A stretch of DNA of 63,986 nucleotides from Burkholderiales bacterium (GCA_003818495.1 RPRK01000007.1:1-63986); one strand, 5' to 3'; positions 51,272 to 60,943 are shown, counted from the stretch's first letter. Translations and numbers: made by a program. The notes: generated from the letters alone by a model not told the origin.

Positions 51272-51910
51272 TCAGCCGATCGTGACCCGCCCGCCGGGCG
51301 TGTCGAAGGTCGCTTCGAGGCCGGACGGGCCCTGCGTCTCCACCCACTCGAGCGGTACCGGAGCGCTCACCTGCGGCCGCCGTTCGATCACCGCCCTCGG
51401 GCCGCGGATCGTGAATCCCGCGAGGCGCACGCCCGCATCGGGCAGGCGGGCGGTCGGGTGCTCGTTCATCGGCACGTCCCACTGGATCACCGCGGGCAGC
51501 AGGCCGTCGCCCGGCGGATGGCCACCGGTCGGCACCGTGATCCGCCAGCGCAGGGTGCCGCGGGTCATCGGGACCACCGTCCCGGCGAGATACTTCAGCG
51601 TGCCGAGCGAGCGGTCGAGGTCGTCGCTGCGCACCAGCCAGTGCACCAGCACCGGTGCCCGCTTCAGCCGGGCGCGCAGCGCCGGGTCGTCGAGCATGAA
51701 CGGCCGCGGCGTCTTCGGCTCGGGCTGGGACGCGTCCGGGGCGATCAGCTCGAAGTAGACGCCGCCGCCGAGCTGCAGCAGCCGGTTGTGGGTGCCCCAG
51801 CCCGGATGCTGGCCGCCCGGCACCAGCGGCACGCCGAAGCGCTCGCGCAGCCAGGCCTCGCCGTCGTCGAGATCGAGGCAGGCGACGACGATGTGATCGA
51901 GTTCGAGCAT
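51272..51910 (-). CDS. Glyoxalase-like (VOC) domain protein
   Basis: A 212-residue protein of the Glyoxalase_3 type: [56 protein letters not shown] is the N-terminal beta-alpha-beta-beta-beta unit with possible metal ligands H6 and E. A second, diverged half follows ([18 protein letters not shown]). The reaction is unknown; VOC proteins isomerise, cleave or bind small molecules. It is divergent from argS. Confidence 0.82.
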   Translation of the reverse strand: MLELDHIVVACLDLDDGEAWLRERFGVPLVPGGQHPGWGTHNRLLQLGGGVYFELIAPDASQPEPKTPRPFMLDDPALRARLKRAPVLVHWLVRSDDLDRSLGTLKYLAGTVVPMTRGTLRWRITVPTGGHPPGDGLLPAVIQWDVPMNEHPTARLPDAGVRLAGFTIRGPRAVIERRPQVSAPVPLEWVETQGPSGLEATFDTPGGRVTIG

Positions 51911-51979
51911 GGCGGCACCGGGTGTGGGTTCGCGGCGATGGTAGCCGACGGCCGGCGGTCGGTCGACGGGGCGCCCCGG

Positions 51980-51985
51980 TAGAAT
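51980..51985 (+). promoter_or_regulatory. TAGAAT, probable argS -10 element
   Basis: TAGAAT lies only eight bases before the argS ATG, so the predicted transcript would begin at or next to the start codon. No clear -35 is seen. Confidence 0.45.
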
Positions 51986-51993
51986 GCCGCGCC

Positions 51994-53781
51994 ATGCTGA
52001 CCGAACAGAAACTCCGACTGTCGCAGGCCTTCGAGGCCGCCGCGCGCGCGCTGGCCGAGGCGAGCGGCGACCCCGCCGCCATCGAGACCGCGTCCCGCGT
52101 GCGCGCCACGCTCGAGCGTCCGAAGCAGGCCGGCCACGGCGACCTCGCCTGCAGCCTCGCGCTCCAGGTCGCCAAGCCCCTCAAGCGCAATCCGCGCGAG
52201 GTCGCGCAGGCGCTCGTCGACGCGGTGCTCGCCTCCGAGGCCGGCAGCCTGGTCGAATCGGCCGAGATCGCCGGGCCCGGCTTCGTGAACCTGCGGATCG
52301 CGGCCCCGGCCAAGCGCGAGGTCGTGGCCCGCGTGTTCGCCGCCCGCGAGGCCTTCGGGCGCCAGGCCGACGGCTCGGGCCGCAAGGTGGTGGTCGAGTT
52401 CGTGTCGGCGAATCCGACGGGTCCGCTGCACGTCGGCCACGGGCGCCAGGGCGCGCTCGGCGATGCGATCGCCGCGCTGCTCGAGGCCACCGGCTGGCAG
52501 GTGCAGCGCGAGTTCTACTACAACGACGCCGGCGCGCAGATCGGCAACCTCGCGCTGTCGGTGCAGGCCCGCGCGCGCGGCATCGCGCCCGACGACGAGC
52601 GCTTTCCCAAGGACGGCTACCGCGGCGAGTACATCGCCGACATCGCGCGCGCCTACATGGCCGGCGAGACGGTGTCGGCGCTGCGCGTGGAGCCGGTCAC
52701 CGGTGCCCGCGACCCGGACGACCTCGACGCGATCCGCGCATTCGCGGTGGCCTCGCTGCGCCACGAGCAGGACCTCGACCTGCAGGCCTTCGGGGTGCGC
52801 TTCGACGTCTACTACCTCGAGTCCTCGCTGTACACCGAGGGCCGCGTCGCCGCCGCCGTCGAGGGCCTGACCGCCGCCGGCCGCACCTACGAGCTCGACG
52901 GCGCGCTGTGGCTGCGCTCGACCGAGTACGGCGACGACAAGGATCGCGTGATGCGCAAGTCCGACGGCACGTTCACGTATTTCGTGCCGGACGTCGCCTA
53001 CCACGTGACCAAGTGGCGGCGCGGCTTCGCCAAGGCCATCAACGTGCAGGGCTCGGATCACCACGGCACGATCGCCCGCGTCCGGGCCGGCCTGCAGGGG
53101 CTGGGGATCGGCATTCCGCAGGGCTTTCCGGACTACGTGCTGCACAAGATGGTCACGGTGATGCGGGGCGGCGAGGAGGTGAAGATCTCCAAGCGAGCGG
53201 GCAGCTACGTCACGCTGCGCGACCTGATCGAATGGTCGGGCGGCATCGCCGCCGACGGCTCGCCGCCGGAGGGCCTCGGTCGCGAGGACGCGCTGCGGCG
53301 CGGCCGCGACGCGGTGCGCTTCTTCCTCATCTCGCGCAAGGCCGACTCGGAGTTCGTCTTCGACGTCGACCTCGCGCTGTCGCGCTCGGACGAGAACCCG
53401 GTCTACTACGTGCAGTACGCGCATGCGCGCATCTGCTCGGTGCTCGCGCAGTGGGCGGCCGGCGAGCCGGGCTCCGATCCCGCCGTGCTCGAGGGCGTCG
53501 ACCTGTCGCCGCTGTCGGGTCCGCGCGAGTTCGCGCTGATGGCGCGGCTGGCCGAGTATCCGGACGTGCTGAAGGCGGCCGCCGACGATCTGGCGCCGCA
53601 TGCGCTGGCCTTCTGGCTGAAGGACTTGGCCGCGGAGTTTCACGGTTACTATAACGCCGAGCGGTTCCTGGTCGACGATGCGCCGCTGCGCTCGGCGCGT
53701 CTCGCGCTGCTGCTCGCGACGCGACAGGTACTGCGCAACGGCCTCGCGCTGATCGGCGTGTCGGCCCCGGAACGCATGTGA
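51994..53781 (+). CDS. argS: Arginyl-tRNA synthetase
   Basis: A 595-residue class I synthetase charging tRNA-Arg. The HIGH motif appears as [17 protein letters not shown], the N-terminal additional domain is present, and the KMSKS position reads [24 protein letters not shown] is the tRNA/arginine-site loop typical of ArgS. The C-terminal DALR domain ([14 protein letters not shown] ... [21 protein letters not shown]) is complete. It heads the conserved block argS, SPOR protein, dsbA. There is no ribosome site ahead of ATG 51994. Confidence 0.97.
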   Translation: MLTEQKLRLSQAFEAAARALAEASGDPAAIETASRVRATLERPKQAGHGDLACSLALQVAKPLKRNPREVAQALVDAVLASEAGSLVESAEIAGPGFVNLRIAAPAKREVVARVFAAREAFGRQADGSGRKVVVEFVSANPTGPLHVGHGRQGALGDAIAALLEATGWQVQREFYYNDAGAQIGNLALSVQARARGIAPDDERFPKDGYRGEYIADIARAYMAGETVSALRVEPVTGARDPDDLDAIRAFAVASLRHEQDLDLQAFGVRFDVYYLESSLYTEGRVAAAVEGLTAAGRTYELDGALWLRSTEYGDDKDRVMRKSDGTFTYFVPDVAYHVTKWRRGFAKAINVQGSDHHGTIARVRAGLQGLGIGIPQGFPDYVLHKMVTVMRGGEEVKISKRAGSYVTLRDLIEWSGGIAADGSPPEGLGREDALRRGRDAVRFFLISRKADSEFVFDVDLALSRSDENPVYYVQYAHARICSVLAQWAAGEPGSDPAVLEGVDLSPLSGPREFALMARLAEYPDVLKAAADDLAPHALAFWLKDLAAEFHGYYNAERFLVDDAPLRSARLALLLATRQVLRNGLALIGVSAPERM

Positions 53782-53797
53782 GGCGCGGGCGATCCCG

Positions 53798-54439
53798 ATG
53801 AGCACGAAGCGCAAGAAGCGGCGGTCACGCAGCAGCGGCGGCACGCTGCTCGGCATCCTGGTGGGGCTGCTGGTCGGTCTCGCGATCGCGGTCGCGGCCG
53901 CGCTCTACATGACGAAATCGGCGGTCCCGTTCGTCGACCGGGTCAAGCGCCCGCCCGACCGGCCGCTGGCCGATCCGTCCAAGGGCGGCGAGCTCCCCGA
54001 TCCGAACCGCACGTCGCAGAAAGGAAAGGCCGGCAACGGCGACCCACCTGCCGCCGTGGCCGCGCCCGGCACGCCGGCGCCCGGTGTGCCGCCGGTCGCG
54101 ACGCCGGCCGCGCCCACCCCGCCGCCCGCCGGCGCCGGCGCGCAGCCGCCGGTCGCGGCCGCACCGCCGAGCGCGCCGCCGTCCGATCCGGCGCCCGCGT
54201 CGGACAAGGCCGCGTACCTGCTCCAGGCGGGTGCGTTCAAGGGGCAGGAGGATGCCGACAGCATGAAGGTCAAGCTCGCGCTCATCGGCTTCGAGGCGCG
54301 GATCGTGACGGCCGAGGTCAACGGCGTGACGTTCTATCGCGTTCGGGTGGGGCCCTACGCGCAGATCGAAGACATGAACCGGGCACGCGGTCGCCTCGCC
54401 GAGAACGGCATCGAGGCATCGGTCGTGCGCCAGCGATGA
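53798..54439 (+). CDS. SPOR-domain inner-membrane protein (FtsN-like)
   Basis: A 213-residue bitopic protein: basic N-terminus (STKRKKRRSRSS), one membrane segment (LLGILVGLLVGLAIAVAAALYM), a long proline/alanine-rich periplasmic linker, and a C-terminal SPOR domain (YLLQAGAFKGQEDADSMKVKLALIGFEARI ... FYRVRVGPYAQIEDMNRARGRLAENGIEA). SPOR domains bind denuded septal glycan, so a cell-division role is expected. It lies between argS and dsbA as usual in Burkholderiales. Confidence 0.92.
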   Translation: MSTKRKKRRSRSSGGTLLGILVGLLVGLAIAVAAALYMTKSAVPFVDRVKRPPDRPLADPSKGGELPDPNRTSQKGKAGNGDPPAAVAAPGTPAPGVPPVATPAAPTPPPAGAGAQPPVAAAPPSAPPSDPAPASDKAAYLLQAGAFKGQEDADSMKVKLALIGFEARIVTAEVNGVTFYRVRVGPYAQIEDMNRARGRLAENGIEASVVRQR

Positions 54440-54449
54440 GGACAACGCC

Positions 54450-55085
54450 ATGAAACGCATCACACGTCGGGAATTCGTCGCAGCGGTCGGCGTCGCCGGC
54501 CTCACCTCCGGCGCGCACGCCCAGCAGGGCACCGGCGAGGGTCACGAGTTCCGCTCGGTCAAGCCGCCGGCCCCGTCCGACGCGCCCGCGGGCAAGGTCG
54601 AGGTCATCGAGTTCTTCTGGTACGGCTGCCCGCACTGCTACGCCCTCGAGCCGGTGATCAAGGACTGGCTCAAGCGGCTGCCGCCCGAGATCGCGTTCCG
54701 CAAGGTGCACGTGCCCTGGCAGGTGCAGGCGCACCAGCAGCTGTTCTTCACGCTCGAGACGATGGACCGTGCCCAGGCCCTCGACGACAAGGTCTTCGCC
54801 GCGATCCATGCCGATCGCAACAAGCTCGACACCCCCGACGCGATGGCCGACCTGATGGCGAAGAACGGGGTCGACCGCAAGCAGTTCCTCGACACCTACG
54901 GCTCGTTCGGCGTGCGCACCCGCATGCAGCGCGCCACGCAGCTCGCCGCCGCCTACCAGATCGACGGCGTGCCGACCCTCGGCGTCGGCGGGCGCTTCGT
55001 GACCGCGCCGTCCATGACCGGCTCGAATCCCGGCGCGCTCAAGGTCGTCGAGCAGCTCGTCGCCCGCATCCGCAAGGGCGCCTGA
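54450..55085 (+). CDS. dsbA: Thiol:disulfide interchange protein DsbA
   Basis: A 211-residue periplasmic oxidase that introduces disulfides into exported proteins. The leader contains RRxF (ITRREFVAAVGVAGLTSGAHA), so Tat export is possible. The thioredoxin-fold active site is FFWYGCPHCYALEP and the cis-proline loop is IDGVPTLGVGGRFV. Length and motif order are normal for the betaproteobacterial protein. Ten bases separate it from the SPOR gene. Confidence 0.94.
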   Translation: MKRITRREFVAAVGVAGLTSGAHAQQGTGEGHEFRSVKPPAPSDAPAGKVEVIEFFWYGCPHCYALEPVIKDWLKRLPPEIAFRKVHVPWQVQAHQQLFFTLETMDRAQALDDKVFAAIHADRNKLDTPDAMADLMAKNGVDRKQFLDTYGSFGVRTRMQRATQLAAAYQIDGVPTLGVGGRFVTAPSMTGSNPGALKVVEQLVARIRKGA

Positions 55086-55116
55086 CGCCGCGGCGCCCGC
55101 GCGCGGTCGGCAGGGC

Positions 55117-55887
55117 ATGCGCGTCTTCGTCACCGGCGCCTCGAGCGGCCTGGGCGAGGCGATCGCGGTCGAGTACGCACGGCGCGCACCCGGGGCCGTC
55201 ATCGGACTCGCCGCCCGCCGCCGCGATGCGCTCGACGCGCTCGCCCAGCGCCTGACCGGCGTCACCGCCGTCCCCTATCCGCTCGACGTCACCGATCGCG
55301 CGGCGCTGCAGGCCGCCGGCCGCGATTTCATCGCGCGCTACGGAGCGCCCGACGTCGTCGTCGCCAACGCCGGCATCAACGGGCCGACGCTGACCGGAAC
55401 CCCCGGCGACGACGAGAGCTTCGAGCGCATCCTGCGCACCAACGTCGTCGGCGTCTTCGACACCTTCGCGCCCTTCGTCGATGCGATGCGCGCGCGCGGC
55501 TCGGGCACGCTGGTGGGCATCGCGAGCGTCGCGGGCATCCGCGGCATGCCCTCGCTCGGCGGCTACTGCGCCTCGAAGGCGGCGACCATCGCCTACCTCG
55601 AGAGCCTGCGGCTCGAGCTGCGCCCGAGCGGCGTGCGCGTGGTGACGATCGCACCCGGCTACATCCGCACGCCGATGACCGCGCGCAACCGCTATCCGAT
55701 GCCCTTCCTGACCGACGCCGACGTCTTCGCCGCCCGGGCCGCCGACGCGATCGCGCGGGGCCGCAGCTTCGCGGTGATCCCGTGGCAGATGGGCTGGGTC
55801 GCGCGCGTGCTGCGCGTGCTGCCGGACGCGCTGTTCGACGCGGCCTTCGCGCGCGCACCGCACAAGCCGCGCAACCCGCCCTCGTGA
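55117..55887 (+). CDS. Short-chain dehydrogenase/reductase (SDR)
   Basis: A 256-residue SDR with RVFVTGASSGLGEAIAVEYA, VVANAGING and the active site ASVAGIRGMP ... YCASKAATIAY. The C-terminus RSFAVIPWQMGWVARVLRVLPDALFDAAFAR is an amphipathic tail seen in membrane-associated members. It is translationally coupled (GTGA) to the BtuF-like gene. The substrate is unknown. Confidence 0.9.
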   Translation: MRVFVTGASSGLGEAIAVEYARRAPGAVIGLAARRRDALDALAQRLTGVTAVPYPLDVTDRAALQAAGRDFIARYGAPDVVVANAGINGPTLTGTPGDDESFERILRTNVVGVFDTFAPFVDAMRARGSGTLVGIASVAGIRGMPSLGGYCASKAATIAYLESLRLELRPSGVRVVTIAPGYIRTPMTARNRYPMPFLTDADVFAARAADAIARGRSFAVIPWQMGWVARVLRVLPDALFDAAFARAPHKPRNPPS

Positions 55888-56654
55888 GCGGTCCGCCGCG
55901 CATCGTCAGCCTCGTCCCGAGTCTCACCGAGCTGCTCTTCGCGCTGGACCTCGGGCCCCAGGTGGTCGGACGCACCGGGTTCTGCGTCCATCCGCGCGAC
56001 GCGGTGCGCGCGGTGCCGAAGGTCGGCGGCACCAAGACCGTGGACGTCGAGAAGATCCTCGCCCTGCGGCCCACGCACCTCGTGGTCAACGTCGACGAGA
56101 ACGAGAAGCCCACGGTGGAGCGCCTGGCCGCGCAGATCCCGAACGTCATCGTCACCCATCCGCTGCGCGCGGCGGACAGCCTCGACCTCTTCGAGCGGTT
56201 CGGCCGGGCCTTCGATCGCATGCCGCAGGCCGCCCGTCTGACTTCGGCCTGGCAGGCCGCCCGCTCGGAAGCGCGAGCGCGACAATGGCGCGCACTCAGG
56301 GTGGTGTACCTGATCTGGAAGGAGCCGTGGATGACGGTCTCGCGCGACACCTACATCGCCGACATGCTCGCGCAGGTCGGACTCGACGTCGTCGTGCCGG
56401 CGTCGACGCGCCGCTACCCCGAGGTCGACTGGACCACGCTGCCGCCGGGCGACGTGGACCTGATCCTCTTCTCGAGCGAACCCTTCCGGTTCCGCGATCG
56501 CGACACCCGCGCGTTCGCCGACGCGCACGGCCTGGACCCGCGGCGCTGCCTCACGATCGACGGCGAGATGACCTCGTGGTACGGACCCCGCGCGATCGAC
56601 GGCCTGCGCTACCTCGGCCGACTGCGCGAGTCGCTCGAGGAGCGCCTGGCATGA
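55884..56654 (+). CDS. BtuF-like periplasmic-binding-fold protein without signal peptide
   Basis: A 256-residue helical-backbone metal receptor: RIVSLVPSLTELLFALDLGPQVVGRTGFCVHP is the N-lobe start of vitamin B12/siderophore receptors, and KVGGTKTVDVEKILALRPTHLVVNVDEN follows. It starts directly with the fold from GTG 55884, with no signal peptide or lipobox, so it may be cytoplasmic. No cognate ABC permease is nearby. It overlaps both neighbours by four bases. Confidence 0.85.
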   Translation: MSGPPRIVSLVPSLTELLFALDLGPQVVGRTGFCVHPRDAVRAVPKVGGTKTVDVEKILALRPTHLVVNVDENEKPTVERLAAQIPNVIVTHPLRAADSLDLFERFGRAFDRMPQAARLTSAWQAARSEARARQWRALRVVYLIWKEPWMTVSRDTYIADMLAQVGLDVVVPASTRRYPEVDWTTLPPGDVDLILFSSEPFRFRDRDTRAFADAHGLDPRRCLTIDGEMTSWYGPRAIDGLRYLGRLRESLEERLA

Positions 56655-57748
56655 GCCCCGACGGCTGCAGTTCGATGCGCCGCCTGCTCGGCGGCGCGAC
56701 GCTCCTCGTGATGGCGCTGGTCGCCGGCTGCAGCACGGTGCCGGTCGAGCCGTCCCTGCCCGTCCACCTGCCCGATGTCCCCCCGATCGTCGAGGCACCG
56801 CCGGCACCGGTCGCGGAGCCGCCTGCGCCCGCCGCTCCCAAGCCCAAGGTCGCCAAGCCCGTGCGTCCGAAGCCCGCCCCGCGGGCCTCGCGCGGCGGGG
56901 CGTACTACCAGGACGACGGCCCCGGCGACAACCCGCCCGACATGGCCTCGATCCTGGACGCCGTGCCGCGGGCCGAGCCGCTGCATCCGGTCGCGAACCG
57001 GCCCTACACCGTCTTCGGCAAGCGCTACGTGCCCAAGCTCGACGCGGTGCCCCTGCGCGAGCGCGGACACGCCTCCTGGTACGGGCGCAAGTTCCACGGC
57101 CGCAAGACCTCGAGCGGCGAGCGCTACGACATGTACGGGATGACCGCCGCGCATCCGACTGCACCCATCCCGAGCTACATGAAGGTGACCAACGTGCGCA
57201 ACGGCCGCACGGTGGTCGTGCGCGTCAACGACCGGGGCCCGTTCCTGAACCGGCGCGTGATCGACCTGACCTACACGGCGGCCTACAAGCTCGGCTTCGC
57301 CGAGGCCGGCAGCGCCGAGGTCGAGGTCGAGATGCTGACGCCGATGGGGCCGCCGGTCAGGCCGCTGCAGACCGCGGTGCGCGCCGACGTGGCCGCGCGC
57401 GACGCCGACGCGATCGCCCGGGTGACCTCGATGCCGATGCCGATGCTCGCGGAGGCGGCCTCCGAGCGGCTCGCGATCGAGACGGAGGTCGACGACACGC
57501 CGGTGCCGGGCGACGCGAGCGGCACGTGGCTGCAGTTCGGTGCCTTCGCATCGCGCGTCAACGCCGAGGCGACCCGCGCCAGGATCCTGCGTGACCTGCC
57601 GTGGTTCGGAGCGCCGGTCGAGCTGGTGCCGCACGGCGAGCTCTGGCGGGTGCAGGCCGGGCCCTGGCCGCGTCGCGACGACGCGGCGACGGCGGCCGAG
57701 CGGGTGAGCGCGGCCAGCGCGTTCAGGCCGATCCCGGTGGTCCGCTGA
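56651..57748 (+). CDS. rlpA: RlpA family septal-ring lytic transglycosylase lipoprotein
   Basis: A 365-residue outer-membrane lipoprotein: LLVMALVAGC is the lipobox. A proline-rich linker leads to the double-psi beta-barrel (GHASWYGRKFHGRKTSSGERYDMYGMTAAHPT, VVVRVNDRGPF with the catalytic aspartate, RVIDLTYTAAYKLG). A SPOR domain ends the protein (TWLQFGAFASRVNAEATRARI ... LWRVQAGPW). It cleaves glycan at division sites. Its last 26 bases overlap the convergent rsmI gene. Confidence 0.93.
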   Translation: MSPDGCSSMRRLLGGATLLVMALVAGCSTVPVEPSLPVHLPDVPPIVEAPPAPVAEPPAPAAPKPKVAKPVRPKPAPRASRGGAYYQDDGPGDNPPDMASILDAVPRAEPLHPVANRPYTVFGKRYVPKLDAVPLRERGHASWYGRKFHGRKTSSGERYDMYGMTAAHPTAPIPSYMKVTNVRNGRTVVVRVNDRGPFLNRRVIDLTYTAAYKLGFAEAGSAEVEVEMLTPMGPPVRPLQTAVRADVAARDADAIARVTSMPMPMLAEAASERLAIETEVDDTPVPGDASGTWLQFGAFASRVNAEATRARILRDLPWFGAPVELVPHGELWRVQAGPWPRRDDAATAAERVSAASAFRPIPVVR

Positions 57749-58715
57749 CCGCGGGCGCTTTCCCGGCCTCGTCTGCGGTGGCTTCTCCGTCGTCGTCCCC
57801 CGAGGCGTCGCCCGGATCCTCCGCGGCGTCGTCCTCGCGACCCGCGCGCAGCGCGAGCGCGCGCCGGTAGAGGTCGTTCGCGCGCAGCCCGGTGGCACGC
57901 GCCGCGATGCGGGCCGCCTGGCGCACCGGCAGCTCGGTGCACAGCGCCTCGAGCAGCGTGTCGGCGAGCTGGGTGTCGGAGATCTCGGGCGGCGCGGCGT
58001 CGAACGCCAGCACGAACTCGCCGCGCCGATGGTCCGCATCGGCCGCGAGCCATCCGGGCAGCTCGGCCGCCGTGCAGCGATGCAGCTGCTCGAAGCGCTT
58101 GGTCAGCTCGCGGCCCACCATCACCGTGCGGTCGGGATCGAGCGCGGCGGCGAGGTCGTCCGCGGTCTCGACGATCCGGTGCGGCGACTCGTAGAGCACG
58201 ACGACCGCGTCGCTGCGCGCGAGCTGCGCGAGCCGATCGCGGCGCGCCTTCGGGCGAGCCGGCAGGAAGCCCTCGAAGCGGAAGCGCGGCTCGGCGAAGC
58301 CCGCGACCGACAGCAGCGCCGTGACCGCGGCCGGGCCCGGCACCGGAACGACCGGCAGGCCGGCCGCGTGCACGGCGGCGACGACGCGGGCGCCCGGGTC
58401 GCTGATGCCCGGGGTGCCGGCGTCGCTGATCAGCGCGACCGACTGTCCGGCCCGCACACGCTCGACGATCGCCTGCGCGGCGCGGGCCTCGTTGTGCTCG
58501 TGGCTCGCGATCAGGGTCGGACGCGCGCCGATGTGGTCGAGCAGGACGCGCGAGGTCCGGGTGTCCTCGGCCGCGACCACGTCGACGCCGCGCAGTACGT
58601 CGGAGGCCCTATGTCCGAGGTCCGAGAGCCGGCCGATCGGAGTGCCCACCACGTACAATCCGGGCTTCAGCCGCTCCGCATCGGGGCCGCGCCGCTCGGG
58701 GTCTTCCAGGTTCAT
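57723..58715 (-). CDS. rsmI: 16S rRNA (cytidine(1402)-2'-O)-methyltransferase
   Basis: A 330-residue SAM-dependent enzyme modifying C1402 in the ribosomal P site. GLYVVGTPIGRLSDLGHRASDVLRGVDVVAAEDTRTSRVLL and LISDAGTPGISDPGARVV are diagnostic; PVPGPAAVTALLSVAGF and YESPHRI follow. A 35-residue acidic tail is extra. ATG 58715 shares the palindrome CATG with the ATG of the divergent lpoA-like gene, so the two coding regions overlap by two bases at their starts. Confidence 0.95.
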   Translation of the reverse strand: MNLEDPERRGPDAERLKPGLYVVGTPIGRLSDLGHRASDVLRGVDVVAAEDTRTSRVLLDHIGARPTLIASHEHNEARAAQAIVERVRAGQSVALISDAGTPGISDPGARVVAAVHAAGLPVVPVPGPAAVTALLSVAGFAEPRFRFEGFLPARPKARRDRLAQLARSDAVVVLYESPHRIVETADDLAAALDPDRTVMVGRELTKRFEQLHRCTAAELPGWLAADADHRRGEFVLAFDAAPPEISDTQLADTLLEALCTELPVRQAARIAARATGLRANDLYRRALALRAGREDDAAEDPGDASGDDDGEATADEAGKAPAVSGPPGSA

Positions 58716-59871
58716 GCCGTCTCGTCGCGCCGTCGTTCGTGTCGTGCTGCTCGGGGGTGTCGCCGCGCCATTGTGGGTGCGCGCGCAGGGCAGGGCAAAC
58801 GAGCCCGCGCCGGCCGCGCCGCCGCCGGCCCCGCCGGGCGATCCGTCCGCGCCGCGGCCGAGGGTGCGCTTCGGCGAGGGCAACGTCCTCGTCGGGCTGC
58901 TGCTGCCGCGGCAGGACGGACCGTTCTCGCGGGCCGCGGCCTCGCTGCTCGCGGGCGTTCGGGCCGCGCACGGCCGTGACGGCGCCGGCGTGGTGGTCGA
59001 GGCGATCGAGATCGACGACCAGGCCGACGAGCTCGCCGTCGTCATGGCGGAGCTTCGCGACCGCAACGCCGCGCTCGTGCTCGGCCCGGTCACGCGAAAC
59101 GGCGCGGCCGCGCTCATCGAGCTCGGCGGCATCGCCATCCCCACGCTCGCGCTCAACCTGCCCGACGGCAACCCGCCCGTTCCCGCGCGGCTGACGTTCT
59201 TCGGCCTCGCGATCGAGACCGAGGCGCGTCAGGTCGCGTCGATCGCCTTCGCGCAGGTGCGCGATCGCGCCGGCACGCGCAGGCCGCGGGCGGTCGGCGT
59301 CACCGTCGCGTCGCCGCTCGCGCGCCGAGGTGCGGTGGCCTTCCGCGATGCCTGGCTCTCGCTCGGCGGAGAGATGCGCGAGCTGGTCGAGTTCACCGGG
59401 CCGCGCCCCTCGCGCGACCTGCGTGCGCGCCTCGTGCAGCCGGTGCCCGACGTCGCGTTCCTGTCGATGGGCGCCGAGCAGGCCCGCGTGCTGCGGGGCG
59501 CGCTGGGGGCCGAGACGGCGGTATGGAGCACGTCGCTGGCGAGCATCGGCAGCGGCTCGACGCTGCGGCTGCCCGAGCTCGACGGTCTTCGCCTGCTCGA
59601 GATGCCCTGGCTCATCGAGCCGGACAATCCGGCAGTGATGGCCTACGCGAAGGTCCCCACCGGCTACAACGTCGAGATGCAGCGCCTCTACGCGCTCGGC
59701 ATCGATGCCTTCCGGATCGGTCGCCAGATGCTCGCCGGCGACACCGCCTTCGAGCTCGACGGCGTCACCGGGCGCCTGCGCTACGACCGCACGGCGAGCC
59801 CGCGCATCGAGCGTCTGGCGGTCCAGGCCGAGTATCGGGCCGGCGTTCCGGCCGCGCTGACGCCGCCCTGA
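58714..59871 (+). CDS. Penicillin-binding protein activator, LpoA C-domain type
   Basis: A 385-residue exported protein. A short signal peptide (VVRVVLLGGVAAPLWVRAQ) is followed by a proline-rich stretch and a type I periplasmic-binding fold (VLVGLLLPRQDGPFSRAAASLLAGVRAA, NAALVLGPVTRNGAAALIEL, VAFLSMGAEQARVLRGALG). The family activates PBP1A from the outer-membrane side in E. coli; here only the C-terminal domain type is present and no lipobox is evident. The order rsmI, lpoA, yraN supports the call. ATG 58714 overlaps the rsmI start; a start a few codons on is conceivable. Confidence 0.85.
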   Translation: MPSRRAVVRVVLLGGVAAPLWVRAQGRANEPAPAAPPPAPPGDPSAPRPRVRFGEGNVLVGLLLPRQDGPFSRAAASLLAGVRAAHGRDGAGVVVEAIEIDDQADELAVVMAELRDRNAALVLGPVTRNGAAALIELGGIAIPTLALNLPDGNPPVPARLTFFGLAIETEARQVASIAFAQVRDRAGTRRPRAVGVTVASPLARRGAVAFRDAWLSLGGEMRELVEFTGPRPSRDLRARLVQPVPDVAFLSMGAEQARVLRGALGAETAVWSTSLASIGSGSTLRLPELDGLRLLEMPWLIEPDNPAVMAYAKVPTGYNVEMQRLYALGIDAFRIGRQMLAGDTAFELDGVTGRLRYDRTASPRIERLAVQAEYRAGVPAALTPP

Positions 59872-59877
59872 GTCGCC

Positions 59878-60237
59878 ATGGTCGCGCCGCGCCAGCGCGA
59901 GGGCTTCGACGCCGAGGCGCGGGCCGAGGCCTACCTGGGCGAACGCGGGCTGGTGACGATCGAGCGCAACGTCCGCTTTCGCGGCGGCGAGATCGACCTG
60001 GTGATGCGTGACGGCTCGAACTGGGTCTTCGTCGAGGTCCGGTCCCGCCGCGACGCACGCTTCGGCGGGGCCGCCGCGAGCGTCGACCGGCGCAAGCAGC
60101 AGCGGCTCGCGCTGGCCGCGCAGCTCTATCTGCTGCGTCGGTTCGGACAGCGCGGCTGGCCGGCCTGCCGGTTCGACGTCGTCGCCTTCGAGGCGGGCGA
60201 GCCGCGGTGGATCCGCGGGGCGTTCGAGGCGGCCTGA
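59878..60237 (+). CDS. yraN: YraN family (UPF0102) nuclease-fold protein
   Basis: A 119-residue protein: [47 protein letters not shown] contains the E...GEIDL...EVR pattern of the PD-(D/E)xK nuclease fold typical of UPF0102. The remaining part ([17 protein letters not shown] ... [11 protein letters not shown]) is standard. The biological role is not settled. It follows lpoA by six bases. Confidence 0.94.
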   Translation: MVAPRQREGFDAEARAEAYLGERGLVTIERNVRFRGGEIDLVMRDGSNWVFVEVRSRRDARFGGAAASVDRRKQQRLALAAQLYLLRRFGQRGWPACRFDVVAFEAGEPRWIRGAFEAA

Positions 60238-60270
60238 TGCACCGACCGCGGGACGGTGCGGCGCGGCCGA

Positions 60271-60276
60271 TATAAT
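60271..60276 (+). promoter_or_regulatory. Consensus -10 TATAAT before the BON lipoprotein gene
   Basis: TATAAT lies 58 bases before ATG 60335. The -35 region at 17-18 base spacing is GC-rich with no match. It suggests the BON gene has its own promoter, separate from yraN. Confidence 0.5.
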
Positions 60277-60334
60277 CGCGCCGGTCCCGGCGGCAGGCAG
60301 CTCGCCCGCCGCGGGATGCGCGAGGAGAATGCTC

Positions 60335-60943
60335 ATGCACCCGATCCGTAGGCTCGCCGTGGTCACCGCCCTGCTCGGCTCGACGCTCGCCGCGAGCGGC
60401 TGCCTCCCCCTCGCGGCCACCGGCATGGCCGTCGGCGCGATGGCCGCGCTCGACCGCCGCACGGTGGGCGCGCAGACCGAGGACACCGAGATCGAGCTGC
60501 GCGCGGGCAACCGCATGCCCGACGCGATCAAGGGTGCCCGCGGCGTCGCGATCACCAGCTACAACCGCCGGGTGCTGCTGACCGGACAGGTGCCCGACGA
60601 GGCGTCCAAGGTCGATGCGGAACGCGCGGTGCGTCAGGTTCCGGGCGTGCGCGAGGTGTTCAACGAGCTCGAGCTCGGCAATCGCGTGACCTTCTCCACC
60701 GCCGCCAACGACAGCGCCATCACTGCGCGCATCAAGGCCGGCTTCGTCGAGCAGAAGGCGCTCAACTCGAACGCGGTCAAGGTGGTCACCGAGAACGGCG
60801 TCGTGTACCTGATGGGCCTGCTCAGCCAGCGCGAGGGGCCCGCCTATGCCACCGTCGCGAGCCGCGTGACGGGCGTGCGGCGCGTGGTCACGCTCTACGA
60901 GTACGTGACCGAAGAGGAGCTCGCGCGGATCACCGCGCGCTGA
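60335..60943 (+). CDS. BON-domain lipoprotein, DolP (YraP)-like
   Basis: A 202-residue outer-membrane lipoprotein: LLGSTLAASGC is the lipobox. Two BON domains follow (GVAITSYNRRVLLTGQVPDEASKVDAERAVRQVPGVREVFNEL and NSNAVKVVTENGVVYLMGLLSQREGPAYATVASRVTGVRRVVTLYEYV). DolP supports outer-membrane integrity and BAM activity in E. coli. GAGGAG is eight bases before ATG 60335; ATG 60329 is too close to it. The diaA/gmhA-type gene that often lies between yraN and this gene is missing. Confidence 0.9.
   Translation: MHPIRRLAVVTALLGSTLAASGCLPLAATGMAVGAMAALDRRTVGAQTEDTEIELRAGNRMPDAIKGARGVAITSYNRRVLLTGQVPDEASKVDAERAVRQVPGVREVFNELELGNRVTFSTAANDSAITARIKAGFVEQKALNSNAVKVVTENGVVYLMGLLSQREGPAYATVASRVTGVRRVVTLYEYVTEEELARITAR

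Noticed and set aside
55884..56654. Cobalamin importer reading of the BtuF-like gene
   Set aside because: There is no signal peptide, no BtuCD genes and no cobalamin riboswitch pattern, so a transport role cannot be claimed.
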